DNA from: Polytrichum commune
Lineage: Eukaryota > Streptophyta > Polytrichopsida > Polytrichales > Polytrichaceae
Direction of reading: 5' to 3'
DNA: 64,000 bases
Assembly: GCA_950295325.1 (NCBI GenBank)
Contig: OX485807.1
Coordinates: 21,299,666 to 21,363,665, forward strand
Numbering within the stretch: position 1 is the stretch's first letter; each line of letters begins with the position of its first letter. Made by a program: the position numbers and the translations under genes. Under the pieces are notes generated by a model that was given only the letters and a program-made list of their open reading frames with translations, made no database searches and was not told where the DNA came from. Positions 1 to 9,196 of the stretch are shown here, piece by piece.

Positions 1-280
1 TATTTTCACTTTTTTAGAGATAACATTAAATCTGGGCTGAATGCCATAGACCATATAAGATATTACTTAAATAATTGTTAAAGACCAAACATTGTATATC
101 CCATACAAACAAACGCCCAGCCCCTTAAGAGTTAAGGACTGTGAAGATGCATGATCTCATTCTCATAGAGGCAGTAGCTTTTTCTATATCACTAGTTTGG
201 AAATTTCATTCAAACTGAAATATACAAGACAAATATTGCAATTGACACAAGAAAGGGTTGAATGAGTAATGACGTACATT

Positions 281-480
281 AAGGTAGATGGGTCTTAAGT
301 GGCTCATTTTCTTAAACAAACCCCTAGATTTGATTGGTATGTGGTTCACTGAGGATCAAAGAGCAAACATCATGCAGACACATGTTTGAAAGAGATTGGA
401 CTATGTCTTCAAAATATAAATAACTACTCTACACTCAATAGTGAACACATTTGGGAGGACCTATGTATCCAGTTAAGAAA
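281..480 (+). mobile_element. TTAAGGTAGA-ended MITE-like repeat, left part (copy 1)
   Basis: The left end reads AAGGTAGATGGGTC, the reverse complement of the GACCCATCTACCTT end seen at 14839-14852. The body shares the phrases GGTATGTGGTT, CATGTTTGAAAGAGATTGGA and CTCAATAGT with other copies in the window. The right end is not found, so this copy is probably truncated. Confidence 0.55.
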
Positions 481-866
481 TCAACAAACATGCACCTCCG
501 ATAACCATAGCTAAATCTGGGGAGGCTTGGTTTTCAATCCAATTTTTCCATATGTTTCGTCGTAGATTTGCTAATGCAATACGAGTTTGGAGTGTGTAAA
601 TCTAATCAGTAGAAGTTGGAGATTATGAGAAGCGAACAAAATAACACCCAAATACCATAGTAATAAGAAACATGCATGATGGCATTGTTGGCTGCAGCCA
701 ATGTAGACCTCAGAAATAGAAAGTATACAAGTAGTGTGATTTTCCTTAATGACTATGAAACAATTTCTGCACAGTTCAAACGTTGATCTGTGGGACAAGG
801 GCTGCGTAGGAGACCCATCCCTCTCCGCCATCTGTTTCTTTGAAATGCCCACTCCTGCAACTTTTT

Positions 867-1248
867 TAGGTAGACATGCCTAATTCAGTGCCACATTCTA
901 AACAGACACCTATATTAGTGTGGTGAATGGTTGGGTGTGGATCTAAGAACAAACACCAAAAAGACATGGGTTGAAAAGACATTGGACTATGTGCTCAAAC
1001 TTTACTAACCATTTTAGACACAATAGCCAACATAATTGGAGAAACCTATATGATCATAACTCAGATAATCTTCACTTTGAAGATGAACAGGATATTCACA
1101 CGAGCTCCAAAAATTAGGAGGAAAATGGATTCAGGCAAAGTTTGAATTTGCTACTCATCACACTCTAATTGCATGTTTCATATCTGTTATATATCCTACA
1201 AGAAGTGGGTGCAAGGAGATAAGTGTCCGTTTAAGACCCGCTTACCTT
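867..1248 (+). mobile_element. TTAAGGTAGA-ended MITE-like repeat (copy 2)
   Basis: This full-length but diverged copy starts TTAGGTAGACATGCCTAATTC and ends AAGACCCGCTTACCTTA, an imperfect inverted pair. The body carries the family phrases GGTTGGGTGTGGATCT, CAATAGCCAACATAATTGG and ATATTCACACGAGCTCCAAA. It contains no intact coding sequence. Confidence 0.65.
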
Positions 1249-1401
1249 AGTATCACTATTTCCCTAATGCAAACCGCGGCTGCATGATTCCATTTTAGCA
1301 AAAACTGCATTCTGACCTACGGACTAACTGGAGAGATTCGAGAAAAACCCTAGAATGCATCCCATCAACCTCCAATACTTATCTTTGACGATAAGTCAAA
1401 C

Positions 1402-1416
1402 TAGGGTTTAGGGTTT
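1402..1416 (-). promoter_or_regulatory. Double telo-box (TAGGGTTTAGGGTTT)
   Basis: Two plant telomere-type units lie side by side, with a further AAACCCTAG at about 1346. Telo-boxes are typical of promoters of plant translation genes. No start codon belonging to a convincing gene follows within reach on either strand, so the role is unknown. It could be an interstitial telomeric scrap. Confidence 0.35.
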
Positions 1417-2120
1417 ACGCAAACAGCAAGAAGTATAAGAACAGGACTGCTTAAACTCTTCTGTGCAGGCTCAGGGACAAGCAAAGCTAAATCCAACGGA
1501 TTGTCTCATCTGGAGTTCACGTGATGACTTCCCACTTAAATCAGGCAGAATAAATTGCAGCAGCAGTGTTTCTGTAGTCCTATATCTTGGGAATGAGAAC
1601 AATGCCGATGATTCGGAATTGCAAAACCTCCTTGAAGCATCAGTAACAAACATCTACATGACCTAAGTCGACCATTCAACTCCATGACTGTTATGGCATC
1701 CTCAAAGACTCTGCAGACCAGCCACTAACCTAATCCTTTTAAGTGAAAATCAAGCGACAAATCAACACTCATCGTGCAATGTCAGAGAGCATGCAGGTTT
1801 CTAATGTTCCCAAAGCTGACTGATGATATAGAGAATGCTGAAGAAAACATGCCGATTTTGAATTCAACATATGTTAGGCTGCACATGCCAAGGGAGTCCA
1901 GAAATCACACACGCCTAATCTTGTGCAAGAACAGATGACCTAGCATAATGGCTTAAGAATTGTAAGCAATATGATAGAAACCCTTTATTGCCTTGCAACA
2001 AACTACAAGCGCAACAAGCTGCAAAGCTCAGAGACCTATCGTGGCACATCTCCGGCATCACAAGCACCTGATATTCAATTGTGATGGTACTCCACACTTT
2101 CCTCACATCCAAGAGCTCTG

Positions 2121-2453
2121 TCACTTCTTCTTCTCACCACCACCGGTGGCACGCATCTTCCGCAACACGGTGGTCATCTCCTCTCTCTTTCGCTTGGCAC
2201 GCAAGTGCGTGCCCAGTTTCCTCTTGGCCACCTTGAGAGCGCGCTTGTCCTTTCCAACCTTCAGGAGCTCGGTGATCCTCTTCTCGTAAGGAGCAAACCC
2301 TGCCACCTCGCGGATGAGCTTGCGCACGAGCGAGGTGCGCTTGCCGAGCTTACCTTTGGTGCTGGACGGCCGCTTGGCGATTTCGCGCTTCGTCACCTTG
2401 TGACCCCTGTTCATGCCTACGGCGATGCCGTTGCTCACAACGGAGGGCGCCAT
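2121..2453 (-). CDS. RPL36: Large ribosomal subunit protein eL36 (RPL36)
   Basis: This gene encodes a 110 aa basic protein of the cytosolic 60S ribosomal subunit. Family hallmarks are visible: NRGHKVTK near residues 15-22, [20 protein letters not shown] around 38-57, then [13 protein letters not shown] and [17 protein letters not shown]. It ends in a short Gly/Lys tail, GGGEKKK. Length and order match plant eL36 (about 110 aa). The start was chosen as MAPSVV because it opens the conserved domain. The frame stays open for another 62 codons upstream, up to 2639, but that Ser/Arg-rich stretch is not part of the family and is probably leader. The coding region has no intron. A telo-box lies about 70 bases upstream, as in many plant ribosomal protein genes. 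Expression is likely constitutive and growth-linked (inference). Confidence 0.95.
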   Translation of the reverse strand: MAPSVVSNGIAVGMNRGHKVTKREIAKRPSSTKGKLGKRTSLVRKLIREVAGFAPYEKRITELLKVGKDKRALKVAKRKLGTHLRAKRKREEMTTVLRKMRATGGGEKKK

Positions 2454-2525
2454 CGCTGCCAAACTTCTGCTCCACCTCTCGCTTGCAGGGAAGCCTCCGC
2501 TTGCAAAAAGAGCGTCTCCATCGCC

Positions 2526-2537
2526 AAACCCTAACCC
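2526..2537 (-). promoter_or_regulatory. Telo-box in eL36 leader/promoter
   Basis: AAACCCTAACCC on the plus strand lies about 70 bases before the eL36 start codon. Telo-boxes are a recognised element of plant ribosomal protein promoters and 5' leaders, where they help coordinate growth-linked expression. Position and sequence fit. Function here is inferred. Confidence 0.55.
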
Positions 2538-2639
2538 TTGTGCTCTGGGGCTGAGCAGACGGTCGTCGAGCTCTCGATGAACGTTTGTGGACGAACGTCG
2601 TTCGTTGCTCAATCTCGTCCGTTGCTCAACCTCGATCAA

Positions 2640-3580
2640 CCGGAAATTAAACTTACCCGGTGACTTATTTTTTTGGGTGGACCTTAAATCGAAGTGGTTG
2701 GAATCCTTAATTTTTCTTGCTACTATTTTTATTTAAAATTAATATTTTTATTTAAAATTTTATTTTTATATAAATTTACGAAACTCGTTATTGAATCAAT
2801 CAAAGTAAGCTCAAGGAATTATGATGATCTTGCAATTCTAGTTATAATCTGGAAAATAAACACTTCTAAAATGAGTTGGTGAAGATCAATGATGATGATT
2901 TTCTTGCAACCACATGGATGTAGTCTATAATTCACCCGTTATAACTTTCTCTTTTAGACATGCCAAGGCCATAGTGGGTATAAATGTGAGTAGGTGTTCA
3001 ACAAAAAGGTAATTAAGGTGAAGAAAAAAGTTTCATTTTTGGTTGTCGGTTGGTTAAACTTCTAAAAGCTCAACAATTTTCCACGTAATGACATGCATTT
3101 TTTTCATTTGCTAAAACGACGGTTGCAATGCTAATACATAAAAGCTTGTAAATGTTTAATAGGACTTGTGAACGTTGAATTGGTCAATTCTGGAGCATTG
3201 TCCCTTGTGTTGAACTTCTTGGCATCACAGAGATGTACTTATGCCAATGGATAAAGCATCAGTAGGGATCCAACGTGGATCCAACAAACATAGATCAAGT
3301 GAAAATCGGGTTCAATACTTGTTGGGGGACATAGATCATGTAATGGAAGCTTGAAAATCTTAAGGGGTTAAGGCATGGCCACACGTTTTAGTGACACCAA
3401 GCAATAATATTAAGGGGTGTTGATTTGGGCAACTTCTTTTGAGAGGAGACTAACCCTCTCTATATGTAATATACATTTACTTCAAGTTGTGGATTCCATG
3501 ATCAAAAATAATTTCTACACCACATAACACTCTACTAGATAAAGTTGAAGCTAGGATGATATTTGGTCAATATTACACAT
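2640..3580. other. AT-rich intergenic stretch
   Basis: No gene is seen. The first 200 bases are extremely AT-rich. The rest shows no open frame with coding character and no clear repeat. Confidence 0.5.
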
Positions 3581-3583
3581 GAA

Positions 3584-3637
3584 GGGTTGTTTGCACTGTA
3601 AAGGTGATTATGGTTGTGGTTAACAATAATAATTAAA

Positions 3638-3672
<35 letters not shown>

Positions 3673-4024
3673 TCCCTTTGCACTTGTCTTGTGCAAATCC
3701 TTGTGTTGTGGTCATAGTCAATGGTGGGATTGGTCTTTGCAATCTATCATTAGTTCTCGAACTTGGAAAGAAACGAAGTGATTATTTTCCTTGTTGGCCT
3801 TGGATTGGCAGACCCTGGCCTTGAAGCTCTCTAGTGGTACCACGTGAGCATGAACAACCAACCTAAGAATGTTAACCATGCATATTGGTGGGGTTGGTGG
3901 AGGGTGAGGGTGAGGGTGGTTGCAATTGTGGTTTTCATCTATTAAGCCATTTTCTATTAAAATATTTTTTAAAAAAAAGTAAACCACAACCACAGCCGCA
4001 ATCACCCCTAATGTAAATGATCCT
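3584..4024. mobile_element. Inverted-end MITE-like element with internal (CA)n
   Basis: The left side contains GGTGATTATGGTTGTGGTT (3603-3621). The right side contains its near reverse complement, AACCACAACCACAGCCGCAATCACCCC. The outer parts (GGGTTGTTTGCACTGTAAA on the left, TTACATTAGGGGTGATT reversed on the right) are also similar. A (CA)n tract lies inside at about 3640-3670. Target duplications were not resolved. Confidence 0.55.
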
Positions 4025-5490
4025 TGAGATGATGATAGTTCATACCCTTATAATAGAGGGGTTGAAAATCTCCACTATATGTGTATGCATATTGAAGTGT
4101 TTAAATGGGAGGAAGTGCTTCTAAATTTAGCCATAACATAGACGATTGCAGTAAGTTCTCCTCTCTCAAAGTGTGGATGGAAACTTAATGTAGAAATAAT
4201 GAATGTCAGCTGCTCTAATTTGTATAGTTAGGGTAGAATGGGCCTAAGGCTTGATGTCTTCCCCTAAGTCTTTGTGGAGATTTCCCACCAACACCTTGCA
4301 TCCTTAGTTTTAAGGGAAAAAAAACAACATAAATGTAAACAATCATCCACATCAACATCCTACAAAACCAAATAATGTGGTCCTTACTAAGTTAAACTCA
4401 AAGACATGGCGTGGGTTGAAAATCAACGGGGCCCACATCTATCCTCAGTATGAGAATTAATGTGGGATCTAGAGAATTGTTATGGCCTACATTAATATGA
4501 CAATGTAGTGCACCTACTATGTCAACCCCCAATGCTCAATACAATCCTAATTGTGTCTCATTTGCTAAAGGACTTAACCCTAATGTCCCTTAACCCTAAT
4601 GTCCTATGAGCAGTTCATTCTAACCCCTTTGACATTAGTTCGGATGGTTTCTTGATTGTTTACACTACTACTCTTGTTCATGTTTAAGTATGCTATATTT
4701 TTCCATGTGGATAATTTCAATTAAACAAAGTTAGTTATTTCAGATTAATTCAAATTTGGGAATATGCTTTCAACCAGTTTACAGTTGAACCAGATTACGA
4801 ACCAAAACTTGACATTTGTCACCTCCGGGTTTAAGGGCAACATATTCTAAACATGTTTTCTTTTGTTGATTCCTATGTGTAAATGATTCCCCATTGAATT
4901 GAAGATTTGCATGACACTCAAACGCATCATATCCAAAAAATCTACCATCCGAATTTCTAGTTGGACATGTGGAAGGTGGGTGTAAATCCATGTGGAAGGT
5001 GGTAGTTGTGGCACGACTGCCTCAACTTGCAAAGCTTCTTCAAAAATTAAAATAATGATTTCAAGATTTGTGAGTTGATTTGAGTAGATATATTGCCCAT
5101 TTTTTGTACGAGGATAACATTTTGTCACTTGTGAGCTGATTTGAGTGGAGGTTTGACCAAAAAAAAACCAACCCTAATTTAATTTTTAAATTATTTCCCC
5201 TTGAGACCACTATTGACATTCCTGTTATAACCTCCTACATAATAAAGCTTCAACATTTCAAATTTGGAGTGTGAGTAGTCATCTTTAACTAGCAAACATC
5301 TATATAGTTGGATTTGTCAAAAAAAACTTTAGATCTTCAGCTACAATTGCTAAAATTGAGGTCAATTTTTTTGGGCAAATTTGAGGGAAATTGGACGTGG
5401 GAAGTTAGGGGTCAAGGGCTAAATGTCATTTTTAAATTGGTTGCATGAGGTTAAAGGTGTCCATATTGGCAAAATGCGGGGATGGTCTTA
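4025..5490. other. Intergenic, no gene seen
   Basis: No supported coding region. A short direct repeat of AACCCTAATGTCC occurs near 4575-4605. The stretch is otherwise unremarkable AT-rich DNA leading to the foldback that borders the satellite. Confidence 0.5.
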
Positions 5491-5496
5491 TAGGCC

Positions 5497-5563
5497 CCCC
5501 ACACATACTGGTGGTGGGCAGCAGTGAACGGGCGAACACCGTTCGCTGCCACCAGTATGTGTG
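5497..5563. repeat. GC-rich foldback with GTGAACG motif, left border of satellite
   Basis: CCCCACACATACTGGTGG on the left pairs with CCACCAGTATGTGTGGGG on the right. Between them lie CAGTGAACGGGCG and CGTTCGCTG, which also partly pair. The result is a strong hairpin. Similar GTGAACG-containing foldbacks occur at about 8127-8255 and 21453-21609. Confidence 0.7.
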
Positions 5564-5605
5564 GGGATGTTTTCAGATTCTCAAAATATTACGGATTCCT
5601 TGTAC

Positions 5606-8080
5606 GAATGAGTTTGAGAAATAACCGGTTGAGCTTTAGGGTACACCATGAGATAATAATATTCACGTGCACATTACGAATGAGTTTGAGAAATAACCGG
5701 TTGAGATTTAGGGTAAGCTAGGAGACAATTTTATTCCAGTGCACATTACGGATGAGTTTGAGAAATAACCGGTTGAGCTTTAGGGTAAACTAGGAGACAA
5801 TTTTATTCCAGTGCACATTACGGATGAGTTTGAGAAATAATCGTTTGAGCTTTAGGGTAAACTAGGAGACAATTTTATTCCAGTGCACATTACGGATGAG
5901 TTTGAGAAATAACCGGTTGAACTTTAGGGTAAACTAGGAGACAATTTTATTCCAGTGCACATTACGGATGAGTTTGAGAAATAACCGGTTGAGCTTTAGG
6001 GTACACCATGAGATAATAATATTCACGTGCACATTACGAATGAGTTTGAGAAATAACCGGTTGAGCTTTAGGGTACACCATGAGATAATAATATTCACGT
6101 GCACATTACGAATGAGTTTGAGAAATAACCGGTTGAGATTTAGGGTAAGCTAGGAGACAATTTTATTCCAGTGCACATTACGGATGAGTTTGAGAAATAA
6201 CCGGTTGAGCTTTAGGGTAAACTAGGAGACAATTTTATTCCAGTGCACATTACGGATGAGTTTGAGAAATAACCGTTTGAGCTTTAGGGTAAACTAGGAG
6301 ACAATTTTATTCCAGTGCACATTACGGATGAGTTTGAGAAATAACCGGTTGAACTTTAGGGTAAACTAGGAGACAATTTTATTCCAGTGCACATTACGGA
6401 TGAGTTTGAGAAATAACCGGTTGAACTTTAGGGTAAACTAGGAGACAATTTTATTCCAGTGCACATTACGGATGAGTTTGAGAAATAACCGGTTGAGCTT
6501 TAGGGTACACCATGAGATAATAATATTCACGTGCACATTACGAATGAGTTTGAGAAATAACCGGTTGAGCTTTAGGGTACACCATGAGATAATAATATTC
6601 ACGTGCACATTACGAATGAGTTTGAGAAATAACCGGTTGAGATTTAGGGTAAGCTAGGAGACAATTTTATTCCAGTGCACATTACGGATGAGTTTGAGAA
6701 ATAACCGGTTGAGCTTTAGGGTAAACTAGGAGACAATTTTATTCCAGTGCACATTACGGATGAGTTTGAGAAATAACCGTTTGAGCTTTAGGGTAAACTA
6801 GGAGACAATTTTATTCCAGTGCACATTACGGATGAGTTTGAGAAATAACCGGTTGAACTTTAGGGTAAACTAGGAGACAATTTTATTCCAGTGCACATTA
6901 CGGGTGAGTTTGAGAAATAACCGGTTGAACTTTAGGGTAAACTAGGAGACAATTTTATTCCAGTGCACATTACGGATGAGTTTGAGAAATAACCGGTTGA
7001 GCTTTAGGGTACACCATGAGATAATAATATTCACGTGCACATTACGGATGAGTTTGAGAAATAACCGGTTGAGCTTTAGGGTAAACTAGGAGACAATTTT
7101 ATTCCAGTGCACATTACGGATGAGTTTGAGAAATAACCGGTTGAGCTTTAGGGTACACCATGAGATAATAATATTCAAGTGCACATTACGGATGAGTTTG
7201 AGAAATAACCGGTTGAGCTTTAGGGTAAACTAGGAGACAATTTTATTCCAGTGCACATTACGGATGAGTTTGAGAAATAACCGGTTGAGCTTTAGGGTAA
7301 ACTAGGAGACAATTTTATTCCAGTGCACATTACGGATGAGTTTGAGAAATAACCGGTTGAGCTTTAGGGTAAACTAGGAGACAATTTTATTCCAGTGCAC
7401 ATTACGGATGAGTTTGAGAAATAACCGGTTGAGCTTTAGGGTAAACTAGGAGACAATTTTATTCCAGTGCACATTACGGATGAGTTTGAGAAATAACCGG
7501 TTGAGCTTTAGGGTACACTAGGAGATAATAATATTCAAGTGCACATTACGGATGAGTTTGAGAAATAACCGGTTGAGCTTTAGGGTAAACTAGGAGACAA
7601 TTTTATTCCAGTGCACATTACGGATGAGTTTGAGAAATAACCGGTTGAGCTTTAGGGTAAACTAGGAGACAATTTTATTCTAGTGCACATTACGGATGAG
7701 TTTGAGAAATAACCGGTTGAACTTTAGGGTAAACTAGGAGACAATTTTATTCCAGTGCACATTACGGATGAGTTTGAGAAATAACCGTTTGAGCTTTAGG
7801 GTAAACTAGGAGACAATTTTATTCCAGTGCACATTACGGATGAGTTTGAGAAATAACCGGTTGAACTTTAGGGTAAACTAGGAGACAATTTTATTCCAGT
7901 GCACATTACGGATGAGTTTGAGAAATAACCGGTTGAGCTTTAGGGTAAACTAGGAGACAATTTTATTCCAGTGCACATTACGGATGAGTTTGAGAAATAA
8001 CCGTTTGAGCTTTAGGGTAAACTAGGAGACAATTTTATTCCAGTGCACATTACGGATGAGTTTGAGAAATAACCGGTTGA
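5606..8080. repeat. 72-bp satellite array, about 34.4 units
   Basis: Unit starts fall exactly every 72 bases from 5606 to 8054 (2448 = 34 x 72), so no unit has changed length. The unit core is GATGAGTTTGAGAAATAACC followed by GGTTGAGCTTTAGGG. Two body types exist: type A (ACACCATGAGATAATAATATTC) and type B (AAACTAGGAGACAATTTTATTCC). Named variants are C (GAGATTT, AAGCTAGG), D (CCGTTTGAG) and E (GTTGAACTT). Units 6-12 and 13-19 both run A-A-C-B-D-E-E, a 504-bp higher-order repeat at 5966-6469 and 6470-6973. Units 1-5 (A-C-B-D-E) look like a shortened copy. The right part is less ordered. Type A runs are open for 24 codons per unit, but type B has in-frame stops, so the array is non-coding. Confidence 0.97.
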
Positions 8081-8126
8081 AACCTAATAGTCCAAAAAAA
8101 ATTATCTTGTGCTAGGTCGACATTCA

Positions 8127-8255
8127 CAGTGAACGGGCGAGCTGGGCGTTCGTTGCGCCCAGTCGCTGCCGTTACAAAAATTTATGGGAAAAGTGGCCCC
8201 CTGCTGGTGGGAGCCTGGGACTGGCCCTCCCACCAGCAGGTGTGGGCGGGCTATT
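8127..8255. repeat. GC-rich foldback at right border of satellite
   Basis: CAGTGAACGGGCGAG opens the segment. CCTGCTGGTGGGAG (about 8200) pairs with CTCCCACCAGCAGG (about 8228). GTGTGGGCGGGCTATTAG follows, matching the GTGGGTGGGCTATCAG that ends the foldback near 21609. The shared words suggest one family on both sides of the satellite. Confidence 0.65.
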
Positions 8256-9150
8256 AGTTGCAAGACCTAGTTTTCTTTGATCTTGGGCGCTAAGGGTGCA
8301 TTTAAATTGGGGTATGGGTCTAAAAAGCTTAGGGTCCATAACATAACTTAATGATCTTACTTTCAAACTCAAGATTGGTCCCTCAAACTAGGAGGGGACC
8401 ACCAAGATTTGGCAAGAAAGTGATGCCACATTAGTGCCACTTCATTCTTTTATATATTGAACATGAAACCTAACACAAACTCCTGGAGTCCTAATCTTTG
8501 CTCTCGACCGATAAAATTGCTCAAGTTTAGAGATTCTTTGGTCTTGGACCCTAATGTAAACCCACCCTATGAGATTAAATTTCACCTTTAAATTGGCAGA
8601 ATGAGTCTAGAGGTGTCCTTATTAACAACTTATGAGGACGCTCTTAGTTGGAGATGCCATACCTATGAGAGTCTGTGTTCAACTTAAACATCTCTCAATA
8701 AACCTTACTTTTGTACTCAAGATTAGACCCAAGCTCGAAGATGAATAAACTAGGAGAAACATTTCTTGAGTCGAGACCTCAAAGATATGGCAGGAATGTG
8801 ATGCCCACATGAATGCCACTTCATTTTTCTCATAGCTTGGACCATGAGCCTAGTGTAAACTCCTTGGGTCCAAAATTTTGTTGACCAATAGGATCGCTCA
8901 ATTTTGAAGTTTCTTTGGTCTTGGACCCTACTAGTATAAACCCACCCCATAGTTATATTGAAGATTGCAAGTAGAGGCCTTGATGCCAATGAAGCTTTGA
9001 GCTCCCAAAGTACGCCAACCTCTTCATACAAATCTCTGTTTGTTGTTTGTTGTGAGCTTGAATGTTGATTGCGAGAGAGAGAGAAGCTCGACAATTTCGA
9101 TCGTTAGCGAGAGAAAGCGAGAGAGGGAGAGGAGCTTAGCAATCTTTTGA
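8256..9150. other. Region upstream of the chaperone-like gene
   Basis: No gene is supported. Two phrases recur about 440 bases apart (near 8340-8560 and 8720-8950), for example TTTGGTCTTGGACCCTA and AAACTAGGAG, which suggests a diverged tandem duplication. The last 100 bases are GA-rich and probably form promoter and leader of the downstream gene. Confidence 0.45.
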
Positions 9151-9155
9151 TTGAT

Positions 9156-9157
<2 letters not shown>

Positions 9158-9191
<34 letters not shown>
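9158..9191 (+). repeat. (GA)n tract ending at a start codon
   Basis: About 17 GA units run directly into ATGGCG, so the last A of the tract is the A of the predicted start codon at 9192. GA/CT tracts near plant start sites are common. This one would be leader sequence or core promoter. Confidence 0.85.

Positions 9192-9196
<5 letters not shown>

Larger units (their letters stand above)
1..2120. other. Gene-free left flank
   Basis: No coding region is supported here. Open frames are under 100 codons and lack family resemblance. The stretch holds two copies of a TTAAGGTAGA-ended repeat (listed separately) and a telo-box cluster near 1340-1416. The 1450-2120 part is less AT-rich than the rest and may be the untranslated 3' side of the minus-strand ribosomal protein gene that ends at 2121. 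Confidence 0.5.

Noticed and set aside
2205-2534. 109-codon frame opposite eL36
   Set aside because: It is antisense to a confident ribosomal protein and has no family resemblance.
5524-6657. Short protein-coding frames repeating MSLRNNRLSFRV
   Set aside because: They exist only where type A units lie side by side. Type B units carry stops in the same frame, so these are satellite shadows.
5606-8080. CRISPR-like appearance of a regular repeat array
   Set aside because: There are no unique spacers. The entire 72-bp unit repeats, and the DNA is plant nuclear.
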